From Microbacterium gallinarum (GTDB lineage Bacteria > Actinomycetota > Actinomycetes > Actinomycetales > Microbacteriaceae), in NCBI RefSeq assembly GCF_014837165.1, contig NZ_JACSPM010000001.1, forward strand, positions 91,618-155,617: DNA of 64,000 nt. Direction: 5' to 3'. The notes under the pieces are model-generated. The model ran no database searches. It saw only the letters and a program-made list of their open reading frames with translations, and was not told the DNA's origin. The position numbers were made by a program, and so were the translations under genes. Positions 9,315 through 18,309 of this stretch are shown in pieces. Each line of letters starts with the position of its first letter. The stretch's first letter is position 1.

Positions 9315-9839
9315 ATGACCGACACGACACAACCCACCGAAGTCACCGGCACGGAGGCGATCGCCCGCGTGAAGGAGCTCGTCGAGGACATCGACTTCAC
9401 GATGCTCACGACGCTGGATGCCGCGGGAAATCTCGTCAGCCGTCCGATGAGCACGCGCCAGATGGACGACGCAGGAGACATCTGGTTCTTCACGCTCGAC
9501 GACACCAAGAAGGTCGCTGAGGCCGAGGCCGACCCCGGGCACGACGTCGGCCTCGCGTACATCGACGCGAAGGGCCACCGCTACGTCTCGGTGGCCGGCC
9601 GCGCGACCGTGGTGCACGACCGCGCGAAGATGGAGGAGCTCTACTCCCCCAGTCTCGACATCTGGTTCGAGGACGGACTCGACACCCCGGGCATCGCGCT
9701 GCTGCGCGTGACCCCGAAGGAGTGCGAGTTCTGGGAGCCCCGCCACGGCAAGCTCGTCGTCGCCGCCGGCATGCTCAAGGCGCTCGTGACGCGGGACACG
9801 CCCGACGACATGATGCGCCACGGCACGGTCAGCTGCTGA
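9315..9839 (+). CDS. General-stress type pyridoxamine 5'-phosphate oxidase family protein
   Basis: 174 residues forming a single split beta-barrel of the flavin-binding PNPOx-like class. The N-terminal half (FTMLTTLDAAGNLVSRPMS, about 31-49) and the stretch DIWFFT are typical of the GSP26-type general stress subgroup rather than of true PdxH. Such proteins bind FMN or F420-type cofactors; the substrate here is unknown. It is a single gene, 67 bases after the DUF1206 gene, and convergent with the LOG-family gene. Confidence 0.85.
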   Translation: MTDTTQPTEVTGTEAIARVKELVEDIDFTMLTTLDAAGNLVSRPMSTRQMDDAGDIWFFTLDDTKKVAEAEADPGHDVGLAYIDAKGHRYVSVAGRATVVHDRAKMEELYSPSLDIWFEDGLDTPGIALLRVTPKECEFWEPRHGKLVVAAGMLKALVTRDTPDDMMRHGTVSC

Positions 9840-9878
9840 CGTTCCCACGTGCCCGGTGACCGATGGGGTCGGACGGTC

Positions 9879-10937
9879 TCAGGCGGCGTGGGCCGGGCCC
9901 CTCGGAGCCGTCTCGAGCTCGTTGACAGCCCGGATCAGGAGATACAGCGAGCCGACCTTGAACTGATCGAGCCGCAGCACGAGCCGTGGCAGGCGCGCGC
10001 GCGCCTCATCGTCGGCCTCCGCCCGCAGCGGCTCGCTCCGTTCGATGCGCCCCGACAGCAGCAGGGAGCCGAAGCGCTCGTTCAGCGCGTCCACCTCGGC
10101 GTCGGTCGGCTCGGCCCTGAGCCGGATGACCACACGATCCCCCACCCAGCGCAGCGAGTCGTAGTTGCGCCAGAACCCCGTGATCTCCTGCGCGGCGGCC
10201 TCGACGGAGTCCGTGATGAGCAGGCGGCCGAAGTCGCCGGGCGAGATCAGGCCCGAGCCGGCGAGCTGCTCGTCGACGAAACGCTCGAGGCCGTGCCAGA
10301 ACGTGCCGCCGGGCTTGTCGAGCAGCACGATCGGCGTCGGCTCGGCCTTGCCCGTCTGCTGCAGCGTGAGCAGCTCGAACAGCTCGTCGAGCGTGCCGAA
10401 GCCACCGGGCACGCACACGAACCCATGCGATTCCTTGACGAGCATCAGCTTGCGCGTGAAGAAGTACTTCATCGCCACGTTGCGGGAGTTCTCGGCGATG
10501 ACCGCGTTCGGGCGGTCCTCGAACGGCAGCCGGATGGAGACGCCCAGGGAGCGCTCCGCGCCCGCGCCCTCGGCGGCCGCCTGCATGATGCCCGGCCCCG
10601 CGCCCGTCACGACGAGCCAGCCGCTCTCGGCGAGCGCCTCCGCCACGCTCGCCGCCGCGCGGTACACCGGGTCGTCGGGCCGCGTGCGCGCGGAACCGAA
10701 GATCGTGACCTTCGGCACGCCGTCGTACGGGGCGAAGTGCTCGAACGCGGCGCGCATCTCACCCAGCGCCGCCGTCGTGATCTTCAGGTCGAGCCGGTCC
10801 GCGCGGTCGAGGCCGAGGCCGACGCCGGTCACGAGGATGCGCGCGATGAGGTCGACGTTCTCGGTGATCCCGGCGTCGGCGATCAGCGCGCGGATGTCGT
10901 CGGTCACCTCAGGGGGCACAGCAGAAGGGTCGGGCAT
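9879..10937 (-). CDS. LOG-family (TIGR00730-like) nucleotide-processing protein
   Basis: 352 residues. A Rossmann-type core (about 100-260) carries GSARTRPDDP and VTGAGPGIMQAAAEGA, and the family signature PGGFGTLDE (about 181-189). LOG proteins are phosphoribohydrolases acting on nucleoside monophosphates (cytokinin-activating in plants); they were long misnamed lysine decarboxylases. This one has extra N- and C-terminal segments of about 90 residues each beyond the minimal ~190-residue LOG fold, a long form seen in actinobacteria. Substrate not established. It is separated from proS by 43 bases on the same strand. Confidence 0.85.
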   Translation of the reverse strand: MPDPSAVPPEVTDDIRALIADAGITENVDLIARILVTGVGLGLDRADRLDLKITTAALGEMRAAFEHFAPYDGVPKVTIFGSARTRPDDPVYRAAASVAEALAESGWLVVTGAGPGIMQAAAEGAGAERSLGVSIRLPFEDRPNAVIAENSRNVAMKYFFTRKLMLVKESHGFVCVPGGFGTLDELFELLTLQQTGKAEPTPIVLLDKPGGTFWHGLERFVDEQLAGSGLISPGDFGRLLITDSVEAAAQEITGFWRNYDSLRWVGDRVVIRLRAEPTDAEVDALNERFGSLLLSGRIERSEPLRAEADDEARARLPRLVLRLDQFKVGSLYLLIRAVNELETAPRGPAHAA

Positions 10938-10980
10938 GCATCCAGCGTGGCATGCCGCCGCCCCCTGAGGGCGGGCTTGC

Positions 10981-12780
10981 CTAGTTCGCCCGGAGACGCT
11001 CCACGACCTCGGCGACCGAAACGGCGTCGCGATCGCCGGTGCGGCGATCCCACAGCTCTAGCTGACCCTCGGCGGCACCGCGCCCCACGACGACGACCTT
11101 CGGGACGCCGATGAGCTCGGCATCGCCGAACTTCACTCCCGGCGAGACCTTGACCCGGTCGTCGTAGAGGACGTCGAGACCGGATGCCTCGAGCTTGGCC
11201 GACAGCTTCTCGGCGACCTCGAACGCCACGGCCTCGCGGCCGGCGGCGACGACGTGCACGTCGAACGGCGCGACCGAGGCCGGCCACTGCAGGCCCTTCT
11301 CGTCGTGGTTGAGCTCGGCGAGGTTCGCGAGGATGCGCGTCACGCCGATGCCGTACGAGCCCATCGTCACCGTGACGAGCTTGCCGTTCTCGTCGAGCAC
11401 CTTGAGGCCCAGTGTCTCGGCGAAGAACCGCCCGAGCTGGAAGACGTGACCGATCTCCATGCCGCGCGCCAGCTCGACCGGGCCCGAGCCGTCGGGAGCC
11501 GGGTCGCCGGCGCGCACGTCGGCGACCTCGACGAATCCGTCTCCCGTGAAGTCCCGGCCGGCGATGAGCGTGTGCACGTGCTTCTCGTCGATGTTGGCGC
11601 CCGTCATCCACGCCGTGCCGTCGACCACGCGGGGGTCCAGCAGATAGCGGATGCCGGTCGCCGACTCCTCGCCGAGGAGCGGGCCGGTCTCGGACCACGG
11701 GCCGATGTAGCCCTTCACGAGGAGCGGGTGCCTCTCGAAGTCCTCGGGCGTGGCCGCCTCGACGACGGCGGGCGCGAAGGCGACCTCGGCGCGCTTGTCG
11801 TCGACGTCGCGGTCGCCCGGGATGCCGACGATGACGAGCTCGCGCGTGCCGTCGAGGTGCGTCAGGGCGAGCACGACGTTCTTCAGCGTGTGCGCCGCCG
11901 TCCACGTGGTGGCGTCGTCGGTCGCCGGGCCGGCGATGCCGGGCGCGGGAGCCTCGAGGTGGGCGTTGGCGTGATCGACGAGCGTCTGGATCGTGGGCGT
12001 GTCCGGCGAGTCGAAGATGACCGGCGCGCCGAGTCCGTCGAACGACAGGGCGTCGGGCACGACGGTCGTGAAGGCCTCGACGTTGGCCGCATACCCGCCG
12101 GCCGAGCGCACGAAGGTGTCTTCGCCGACCGGCGTCGGGTGGAGGAACTCCTCGCTGCGCGCACCGCCCATGAGACCGTTGTCGGCCGCGACGATGACGT
12201 ATTCGAGGCCGAGGCGCGTGAAGATGCGCTCGTACGCGTCGCGCTGCGACTGGTACGAGGCATCCTGCCCCTCATCGGTGTAGTCGAACGAGTACGCGTC
12301 CTTCATCGTGAACTCACGGCCGCGCAGGAGGCCTGCGCGCGGACGAGCCTCATCGCGGTACTTGTCCTGGATCTGGTAGATCGTCAGCGGCAGGTCCTTG
12401 TACGACGAGTACAGGTCCTTCACGAGGAGGGTGAACATCTCCTCGTGGGTCGGCGCGAGCAGGTAGTCCGCGCCGCGACGGTCGTGCAGTCGGAAGATGC
12501 CGTCTCCGTACGAGGTCCAGCGGCCGGACTGCTCGTAGGGCTCGCGAGGGAGCAGCGCCGGGAAGTGCACTTCGTACGCACCCGCGTCGGTCATCTCATC
12601 ACGGATGATCTTCTCGATCTTCGCCTTGACCCTCAGTCCCAGCGGCAGCCACGTGAAGATGCCCGGCGCGGCGCGGCGGATGTATCCGGCGCGCACGAGC
12701 AGACGGTGACTCGCGACCTCGGCGTCAGCCGGGTCTTCGCGGAGCGTGCGGAGGAAGTACTGCGAGAGACGTGTGACCAC
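10981..12780 (-). CDS. proS: Prolyl-tRNA synthetase
   Basis: Charges tRNA-Pro with proline. 599 residues from the GTG at 12778-12780 ([14 protein letters not shown]), the usual N terminus of actinobacterial ProS; the frame is open further upstream, but that segment is not conserved in the family. Class II motifs are visible ([37 protein letters not shown]), followed by the bacterial editing insertion domain of about 180 residues and the anticodon-binding domain ([12 protein letters not shown] to the end). Located upstream of nusA in many actinobacteria, as here. Confidence 0.96.
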   Translation of the reverse strand: MVTRLSQYFLRTLREDPADAEVASHRLLVRAGYIRRAAPGIFTWLPLGLRVKAKIEKIIRDEMTDAGAYEVHFPALLPREPYEQSGRWTSYGDGIFRLHDRRGADYLLAPTHEEMFTLLVKDLYSSYKDLPLTIYQIQDKYRDEARPRAGLLRGREFTMKDAYSFDYTDEGQDASYQSQRDAYERIFTRLGLEYVIVAADNGLMGGARSEEFLHPTPVGEDTFVRSAGGYAANVEAFTTVVPDALSFDGLGAPVIFDSPDTPTIQTLVDHANAHLEAPAPGIAGPATDDATTWTAAHTLKNVVLALTHLDGTRELVIVGIPGDRDVDDKRAEVAFAPAVVEAATPEDFERHPLLVKGYIGPWSETGPLLGEESATGIRYLLDPRVVDGTAWMTGANIDEKHVHTLIAGRDFTGDGFVEVADVRAGDPAPDGSGPVELARGMEIGHVFQLGRFFAETLGLKVLDENGKLVTVTMGSYGIGVTRILANLAELNHDEKGLQWPASVAPFDVHVVAAGREAVAFEVAEKLSAKLEASGLDVLYDDRVKVSPGVKFGDAELIGVPKVVVVGRGAAEGQLELWDRRTGDRDAVSVAEVVERLRAN

Positions 12781-12857
12781 GAGCGACAAGTCTAGAGCGG
12801 TGGGATGCCGCGGCCGGCGTCGGCCGGCGGCGGGATCAGCCCGACCTCTGTCCCAAG

Positions 12858-12927
12858 ATCGGAGATCGTCCCACGACACGCCGGCTGGAGCTGCCCCCGG
12901 CACGGCGTGTCCGCGACGATCTCCGAT
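12858..12927. repeat. Intergenic palindromic element (70 nt, family 1 relative)
   Basis: Imperfect inverted repeat: left arm 12858-12883, right arm 12903-12927, sharing ATCGGAGATCGTC on the outside and GACACGCCG on the inside. It sits between the end of the benE-type gene and the start of proS, both on the minus strand. It resembles the 67-nt elements at 25052, 59719, 59844 and 60798 in size and geometry. Confidence 0.8.
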
Positions 12928-12946
12928 TCTGCGACCGCGTCCGTGG

Positions 12947-14137
12947 TCAGCCGAAGCGGCGGCGCCCGAGGTGCAGCACCGTGCGCACGAGCAGCCCGGC
13001 CACGAGCGCCCAGAACGCGACGCTCACGCCGAGGAGTGAGACGCCCGACGCCGCGACGAGGAACGTCACCACCGCGGGCATCCGCTCGCCCGGGTCGTCG
13101 ATCGCCTGCTGCACGGCCGATCCGAAGGCGGCGAACAGCGCCAGGCCCGCGACCGCGGGGATCACGGCTTCCGGAGCGAGCAGCACGAGCGCCGCGAACG
13201 CCGCCGATGCCGCGCCGAGCACCAGGCTCGATCCGCCCGCCGAGATTCCGGCGACCCAGCGGCGCTTCGGGTCGGGATCGGCCTCCGGCCCCGCGGCGAG
13301 CGCGGCGCTGATCGCGGCGAGGTTGATCGCGTGCCCGCCGAACGGGGCGCCGGCGACCGTGCCGATCCCGGTGACCAGCATCGCGGGCCGCCACGGCACC
13401 CGATAGCCGAAGCTGCGCATGATGGCCACGCCCGGCACGTTCTGCGACGCCATCGTGACGATGTAGAGCGGGATGGCGATGCTCACGAGCGCGCCGACGG
13501 TGAGCGTCGGCATCGTGAGCTCGATCCGCGGAATGAGCAACGCCGGGTCGACCGAAGCGCCCTCGGCCGCGAGCGACACCCCCACCACGATCGCCGCGGT
13601 GACGAACGCGAGTGGCACCGCCCATCTCGGGGCGAGCCTCGCGAAGACGAGCCAGGTCAGCACGACCGGCACGACGCCCCACGGATTGACGACGATCCCG
13701 GTGATCGGCGCGAGGCACAGCGGCAGCAGGACGCCCGCGAGCATGGCCTGGGCGATCGACGGCGGGATGCGGGCGATCAGGCGCCCCAGCATCGGCCAGA
13801 GTCCGGTGAGCACGACGAGCCCACCGACCACGAGGAACGCACCCACTGCGGCAGGCCATCCGCCCTCGACGGCCCCGGTGGCCGCGAGCAGGGCGGCGCC
13901 GGGCGTCGACCAGGCCACGGTGATCGGCATCCGGTATCGCCACGCGAGCACCAGCGAGCCGAGACCCATCGTGACGCACACCGCGAGCAGGCCGCTCGCC
14001 GCCTGCGCCGGGGTGGCGCCGACCGCGCGGAGACCGGTGAGGACGATGACGAACGCGCTCGTGAACCCGACGAGCGCCGTCACGACCCCCGCGGTGATGG
14101 GCCGAGACAGCGGCTCGCCGGGTGAGACCGCGCTCAC
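12947..14137 (-). CDS. BenE-family benzoate/H+ symporter-like transporter
   Basis: 396 residues from the GTG at 14135-14137, with about 12 membrane helices. The BenE family includes proton-coupled benzoate transporters; the central [17 protein letters not shown] (near 265-281) and [17 protein letters not shown] are characteristic. No benzoate catabolic gene is in the window, so the substrate is open. The GTG overlaps the stop of the upstream phosphotransferase-like gene by 4 bases (GTGA), so the two are translationally coupled. Confidence 0.85.
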   Translation of the reverse strand: MSAVSPGEPLSRPITAGVVTALVGFTSAFVIVLTGLRAVGATPAQAASGLLAVCVTMGLGSLVLAWRYRMPITVAWSTPGAALLAATGAVEGGWPAAVGAFLVVGGLVVLTGLWPMLGRLIARIPPSIAQAMLAGVLLPLCLAPITGIVVNPWGVVPVVLTWLVFARLAPRWAVPLAFVTAAIVVGVSLAAEGASVDPALLIPRIELTMPTLTVGALVSIAIPLYIVTMASQNVPGVAIMRSFGYRVPWRPAMLVTGIGTVAGAPFGGHAINLAAISAALAAGPEADPDPKRRWVAGISAGGSSLVLGAASAAFAALVLLAPEAVIPAVAGLALFAAFGSAVQQAIDDPGERMPAVVTFLVAASGVSLLGVSVAFWALVAGLLVRTVLHLGRRRFG

Positions 14138-14964
14138 TCCAGCGCCTCGCGGATCATGCGGTGACCTTGCTCCTCGAACTGCTCGTCGCCCACCTGGTGC
14201 GCCCACGCGGCGGTGGCGATCGCCTCACGCAGCCTCACCAGCCGCCAGTGCTCCGGCGTGCGCGGGTCGTCGCCGTACCCTTCGAAGAACGCGCGCTCGA
14301 GGTCGGGGTCCGTCCGCCACTCCTGCGCGGCGAGGCGCGCGAAGTCGGTCGCCGCCGCGCGAAGCGCGAACCGGCCGAAGTCGATCACCCTCACGACGCC
14401 GTCGTCGATGAGCCAGTTTCGCGGCTGCCAGTCGCCGTGCGTCGGCACGGCAGGAGGCGGGTCGACGGATGCTGCGCCCAGGGCGTCGCGCAGCCGCCGC
14501 ACGGTCGCCGGGGCGATGCGGTGCGTCGTGTCGAGCCACCTGAGCGCCGAGCGCATCGCCGCCTCTTCGGCCATGGCGCCGTCGACCGACGCCTCGTCGT
14601 GGAGCTGGCGAAGCAGCTCGCCGGCCTGCCGGTGCACGTCGGGGTCGAGAGCGGCCGGCGTCGATCCCGCGAGCACGCCCGGCAGATAGTCGACGACCAG
14701 GATGCGCAGCGCGGCATCGGCATGGCGCAGCCGTGCGGCGCGACCCTCGGCGACCCACACGTCGGTCGCGCCGTCGTGCGCCTGCAGCTCGCGCAGGATG
14801 TGATGGTTCGCGGGGCCTCCCGCCTTCACCACGTACTCGCCGCCCGCGGTGCGGACCCGCAGCACCACGGTGTCGGTCTGCCCCCAGCTGAGATCCGCCG
14901 CGATCTCGAAGCCCGGCAGCCACGACGCCAGCGCCGCGGTCTGATCCGGGGTGAGCGCGGGCAT
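14134..14964 (-). CDS. Aminoglycoside phosphotransferase-like (APH fold) protein
   Basis: 276 residues of the APH/choline-kinase-like fold. The catalytic loop HGDWQPRNWL (about 188-197) and the metal-binding VIDFG (about 205-209) are intact; the N-terminal lobe has YVVKAGG for ATP. The family phosphorylates diverse small molecules and many members have nothing to do with antibiotic resistance. The context (coupled to a BenE-type transporter) gives no clear substrate. Start at ATG 14964, 6 nt from a TAGACT -10 box. Confidence 0.8.
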   Translation of the reverse strand: MPALTPDQTAALASWLPGFEIAADLSWGQTDTVVLRVRTAGGEYVVKAGGPANHHILRELQAHDGATDVWVAEGRAARLRHADAALRILVVDYLPGVLAGSTPAALDPDVHRQAGELLRQLHDEASVDGAMAEEAAMRSALRWLDTTHRIAPATVRRLRDALGAASVDPPPAVPTHGDWQPRNWLIDDGVVRVIDFGRFALRAAATDFARLAAQEWRTDPDLERAFFEGYGDDPRTPEHWRLVRLREAIATAAWAHQVGDEQFEEQGHRMIREALE

Positions 14965-14999
14965 CGCCCGAGTCTATAAGCGCCGCATACCCTGGTCAG
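14965..14999. promoter_or_regulatory. Divergent leaderless promoters (APH-like gene and pcp)
   Basis: On the minus strand TAGACT (14976-14971) is 6 nt from the ATG at 14964. On the plus strand TACCCT (14988-14993) is 6 nt from the GTG at 15000. The -10 boxes are only 11 bases apart, so the upstream promoter elements must overlap. Confidence 0.5.
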
Positions 15000-15635
15000 G
15001 TGACGACGATCCTCCTGACCGGCTTCGAGCCCTTCGGCGGCGACTCCGTCAACCCCTCCGGAGAGGCGGTCGGCATCGTCGCAGCGGGATGGCGCGGCCC
15101 CGAGACCCTCGTCACCGCCGTCCTGCCCGTGACGTTCGACGGGGCGGCCGCGCGCCTCGCGGAGCTCATGGCCGAGCACTCCCCCGACGTCGTCGTCGCG
15201 ACCGGCCTCGCGGGCGATCGCGCCGCGATATCCGTCGAGCGCGTCGCGGTCAACCTGCGCGATGCACGCATCGCCGACAATGCCGGCGCGCAGCCGGTCG
15301 ACGCGCCGAGCGTGCCCGACGCCCCCACCGCCTACTTCGCGACGCTGCCCGTCAAGGCCATCGCGCGTGACATCGCGGCAGCCGGCATCCCCTCATCCGT
15401 GTCGCATTCTGCGGGCACCTTCGTATGCAACCACGTCTTCTTCACGGCGCTCCACGAGTCGGCGACGCGCGGCGCACGGACCGGGTTCGTGCACGTGCCG
15501 TGGGCGGCCGAGCATCGGTCGACGGATGCCTCGTCCCTGCCCCTCGCCGATATCGCGCGCGCGCTCGAGATCGCGGTGCGCACGAGCGCGAGCGTCACCC
15601 GAGACCTCGCGGTGAGCGCCGGCACTCTGTCCTAG
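15000..15635 (+). CDS. pcp: Pyroglutamyl-peptidase I (pyrrolidone-carboxylate peptidase)
   Basis: Cysteine peptidase that removes N-terminal pyroglutamate from peptides in the cytoplasm. 211 residues, normal length. ILLTGFEPFGG at the N terminus, the Glu region AISVERVAVNLRD (about 76-88), the nucleophile motif SAGTFVCNHVFF (about 137-148) and a late His in GFVHVPW (catalytic triad Glu-Cys-His) are visible. GTG start with no ribosome-binding site but a -10 box 6 nt upstream. Convergent with ispG. Confidence 0.93.
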   Translation: MTTILLTGFEPFGGDSVNPSGEAVGIVAAGWRGPETLVTAVLPVTFDGAAARLAELMAEHSPDVVVATGLAGDRAAISVERVAVNLRDARIADNAGAQPVDAPSVPDAPTAYFATLPVKAIARDIAAAGIPSSVSHSAGTFVCNHVFFTALHESATRGARTGFVHVPWAAEHRSTDASSLPLADIARALEIAVRTSASVTRDLAVSAGTLS

Positions 15636-15654
15636 ACGAGCCGGCTCCGGATCG

Positions 15655-16806
15655 TCAGCTCGTGACGACCTGGGCCGTGCCGAGGGGCGCGTTGGGGCCC
15701 ATCTCGTGGGCGATGCGATTCGCCTCTTCGATGAGCGTCGCGACGATGTCTGCTTCGGGCACGGTCTTGATGACCTGGCCCTTGACGAAGATCTGACCCT
15801 TGCCGTTGCCTGATGCCACGCCGAGGTCGGCCTCGCGCGCTTCGCCCGGACCGTTCACGACGCACCCCATGACGGCGACGCGCAGCGGCACCGTCATGTC
15901 CTTGAGGCCCTCGGTGACGTTGTCGGCGAGCGTGTAGACGTCGACCTGCGCCCGACCGCACGACGGGCACGACACGATCTCGAGCTTGCGCTCGCGCAGG
16001 TTCAGCGACTGGAGGATCTGGTGGCCGACCTTCACCTCTTCGGCCGGGGGCGCCGACAGCGACACGCGGATCGTGTCGCCGATGCCCTCGGAGAGAAGGA
16101 TGCCGAACGCCGTGGCGCTCTTGATCGTGCCCTGGAAGGCGGGCCCGGCCTCGGTGACGCCGAGGTGCAGCGGCCAGTCGCCCTGCTCGGCGAGCATCCG
16201 GTACGCCTTCACCATCACGACCGGGTCGTTGTGCTTGACCGAGATCTTGAAGTCGTGGAAGTCGTGCTCCTCGAAGAGCGAAGCCTCCCAGACGGCGCTC
16301 TCCACGAGCGCTTCGGCCGTCGCCTTGCCGTGCTTCTCCAGGACGCGCTTGTCGAGCGAGCCGGCGTTGACGCCGATCCGCAGTGAGACGCCGGCGGCCT
16401 TCGCCGCGGCGGCGATCTGGCCGACGTTGCCGTCGAACTGGCGGATGTTGCCGGGGTTCACGCGCACCGCGCCGCAGCCCGCGTCGATCGCGGTGTAGAT
16501 GTAGCGAGGCTGGAAGTGGATGTCGGCGATCACCGGGATCTGGCTCTTCATCGCGATGATCTTGAGCGCGTCGGCGTCGTCCTGGTGGGGAACGGCGACA
16601 CGGACGATCTCGCAGCCCGAGGCCGTGAGTTCCGCGATCTGCTGCAGCGTGGCGTTGATGTTGGTGGTCTGCGTCGTCGTCATCGACTGGACGCTGACGG
16701 GAGCGTTGCCTCCGACGAGCACCTTGCCCACACTGATCTGCCGGGTCTTGCGACGAGGGGCGAGGACTTCGGGGACCTTGGGCATCCCGAGATTCACTGC
16801 TGGCAC
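15655..16806 (-). CDS. ispG: 4-hydroxy-3-methylbut-2-en-1-yl diphosphate synthase IspG
   Basis: Converts ME-cPP to HMBPP in the MEP isoprenoid pathway, using a 4Fe-4S cluster. 383 residues. A TIM-barrel half contains VQSMTTTQT (near 39-47) and [10 protein letters not shown]; the C-terminal half has the cluster ligands in CPSCGR (about 280) and the conserved [11 protein letters not shown] (about 312-322). The GTG at 16804-16806 is chosen because it gives the usual PAVNLG N terminus and lies 7 nt after a TAGGCT box. dxr and the site-2 protease gene, usual neighbours of ispG in actinobacteria, are on the same strand but 5 kb or more away. Confidence 0.96.
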   Translation of the reverse strand: MPAVNLGMPKVPEVLAPRRKTRQISVGKVLVGGNAPVSVQSMTTTQTTNINATLQQIAELTASGCEIVRVAVPHQDDADALKIIAMKSQIPVIADIHFQPRYIYTAIDAGCGAVRVNPGNIRQFDGNVGQIAAAAKAAGVSLRIGVNAGSLDKRVLEKHGKATAEALVESAVWEASLFEEHDFHDFKISVKHNDPVVMVKAYRMLAEQGDWPLHLGVTEAGPAFQGTIKSATAFGILLSEGIGDTIRVSLSAPPAEEVKVGHQILQSLNLRERKLEIVSCPSCGRAQVDVYTLADNVTEGLKDMTVPLRVAVMGCVVNGPGEAREADLGVASGNGKGQIFVKGQVIKTVPEADIVATLIEEANRIAHEMGPNAPLGTAQVVTS

Positions 16807-16819
16807 ATCCCCCAGCCTA
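16807..16819 (-). promoter_or_regulatory. -10 box of leaderless ispG transcript
   Basis: TAGGCT (plus-strand AGCCTA at 16814-16819) is 7 nt from the ispG GTG. It supports the GTG start over the downstream ATG. Confidence 0.5.
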
Positions 16820-16889
16820 CGCGGGGTGGCCGCGCCGGGGCTGGTCGTCGCCTGAGCGTTGCCGTGGCGCCGGGCGCCTGCTAACGGTG

Positions 16890-16901
16890 TAGCTTTCCCG
16901 C
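16890..16901 (+). promoter_or_regulatory. -10 box of leaderless ltrA-like transcript
   Basis: TAGCTT at 16890-16895 followed by 6 nt and the ATG at 16902; no ribosome-binding site in between. Confidence 0.45.
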
Positions 16902-18137
16902 ATGAGCCTCAGCCATCACGTTCGGCGGATGACCGGACGCGATCCGCATGAGGCGCACCGCGCGGCCACACCTCTCGAGCTGCTCTTCGACCTGACCTTC
17001 GTGGTGGCGTTCAGCCAGATCTCGTCGCAGATGGCCCACTACCTCGAGCTCGACCAGGTCTCGACGGCTCTGGTGGGCTTCGCCTTCGGCACGTTCGCGG
17101 TGACCTGGGCCTGGATCAACTACTCGTGGCTCGCGTCGGCGTACGACACGGACGACGTGTTCTTCCGCGTGGCCACGCTCGTCGTGATGGTCGGCGTCCT
17201 GGTGGTGGCCCTCGGGGTCCCCGACGTGTTCCACTCGCTCGCCGAGGGCGCGCACCTGGACAACACCGTCATGGTCGCGGGCTATGTCATCATGCGTCTT
17301 GCCACGGTCGCGCTCTGGCTGCGCGCCGCGCGCCACGACGAGAGGCGCCGGCGAACGTGCCTCGCGTATGCCATCGGCATCTCCATCGCTCAGGTGGGCT
17401 GGATCGCACTGATCTTCCTGACCCTGCCGGTGGGCATCACGCTCGTCTTCACGACACTGCTGATGCTGCTCGAACTCGCGTGCCCGCTCTTCGCCGAGCT
17501 GCGCTTCGGGCGTACGCCCTGGCACGCTCATCACATCGCCGAGCGGTACGGGCTCCTGGTCATCATCACGCTCGGCGAGGTGATCCTGGGCACGATCCTC
17601 GCGATCTCCGCCGTGGTGAGCGGCGATGCTGGCTGGACGGTCGAGGCGGCCCTGGTCGCGTTCGGGGGCACGGCGCTGGCATTCGGCATGTGGTGGATGT
17701 ACTTCGCCATCCCGTTCGGTGCGGTGCTGGAACGCCACCGCGGGCGCGCATTCGTGTGGGGCTACCTGCAGATCGCATTGTTCGGCTCGCTGATCGCGGT
17801 CGGCGCGGGCCTGCACGTCGCGGCGAATGTGATCTCGCATGAGGCGCACGTCGACGCCACCTTCGCGATCCTCGCGATCGCGATCCCCGTCCTGGCCTTC
17901 GAGACGCTGCTCTTCGCGCTGTACGGGTTCCTCGTGATGCAGATCGACTGGTTCCACCTGGTGCTCTACATCGGGGTGATCCTGTTCCTCGCGGCGGGTG
18001 TGATCGCCGTGTCCTCCGGCGCGACGCTCGGCGCGGGCATCATCCTCGTCGCGGTGTCCCCCGCGTTCGTGGTGGTGGGCTACGAGACGTTCGGCCGGCG
18101 GCGCGCGGCGGGCACGCTCGAGCGCGCGACCCGCTGA
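16902..18137 (+). CDS. Low-temperature-requirement A (LtrA) family membrane protein
   Basis: 411 residues with about 11 membrane helices. The N terminus [18 protein letters not shown] (about 24-41) is the LtrA family signature, and the [18 protein letters not shown] stretch (about 209-226) is the second conserved block. The family was named from a Listeria mutant that fails to grow in the cold; the molecular function is unknown. It precedes the trp leader region but has its own promoter and is probably a separate unit. Confidence 0.88.
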   Translation: MSLSHHVRRMTGRDPHEAHRAATPLELLFDLTFVVAFSQISSQMAHYLELDQVSTALVGFAFGTFAVTWAWINYSWLASAYDTDDVFFRVATLVVMVGVLVVALGVPDVFHSLAEGAHLDNTVMVAGYVIMRLATVALWLRAARHDERRRRTCLAYAIGISIAQVGWIALIFLTLPVGITLVFTTLLMLLELACPLFAELRFGRTPWHAHHIAERYGLLVIITLGEVILGTILAISAVVSGDAGWTVEAALVAFGGTALAFGMWWMYFAIPFGAVLERHRGRAFVWGYLQIALFGSLIAVGAGLHVAANVISHEAHVDATFAILAIAIPVLAFETLLFALYGFLVMQIDWFHLVLYIGVILFLAAGVIAVSSGATLGAGIILVAVSPAFVVVGYETFGRRRAAGTLERATR

Positions 18138-18177
18138 CGCATGCGTCACGGGGCGGAGACGGCGCACGCTGCTGTGG

Positions 18178-18189
18178 TAGGTTCGGCCC
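18178..18189 (+). promoter_or_regulatory. Promoter -10 box of the trp leader
   Basis: TAGGTT (18178-18183) lies 6 nt before the ATG of the leader peptide, so the leader peptide itself is predicted to be read from a leaderless message. Confidence 0.55.
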
Positions 18190-18225
18190 ATGTCCGCGAC
18201 CCGCACCTGGTGGCTCACCGCATAA
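18190..18225 (+). CDS. trpL: trp operon leader peptide with tandem Trp codons
   Basis: An 11-residue reading frame MSATRTWWLTA with a TAA stop. The two adjacent TGG codons (18208-18213) are the Trp sensor: ribosome stalling here when charged tRNA-Trp is scarce should free the antiterminator downstream. Trp-Trp in an 11-residue peptide directly upstream of an anthranilate synthase gene and overlapping a set of mutually exclusive hairpins makes the call strong. No Shine-Dalgarno sequence is seen, consistent with a leaderless start. Confidence 0.88.
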   Translation: MSATRTWWLTA

Positions 18226-18276
18226 GGCGGTGGGTTCGCGCGACCACAGACCGCCCTCGAGGCGGTCTTCTTCTTC
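18216..18276 (+). promoter_or_regulatory. trp transcription attenuator
   Basis: Classic competing pairings are visible. Hairpin 1:2 pairs CACCGC (18216-18221, inside the leader ORF) with GCGGTG (18227-18232). Antiterminator 2:3 pairs GGCGGT (18226-18231) with ACCGCC (18250-18255). Terminator 3:4 pairs GACCGCC (18249-18255) with GGCGGTC (18261-18267), followed by the pyrimidine tract TTCTTCTTC. Stalling at the Trp codons would block segment 1 and favour 2:3, allowing read-through into the synthase gene. Confidence 0.87.
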
Positions 18277-18309
18277 GTAGGGCGACCGCCCCCACGACGA
18301 AAGACGATC

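Noticed and set aside
9879..10937. Lysine decarboxylase
   Set aside because: PGGFGTLDE is the LOG phosphoribohydrolase signature; the decarboxylase name is a historical misannotation.
11254..12795. Long open frame opposite proS
   Set aside because: Antisense shadow; the minus strand encodes all class II synthetase motifs.
14134..14964. Aminoglycoside resistance gene
   Set aside because: Only the general APH fold is visible; the family is broad and the context is not a resistance locus.
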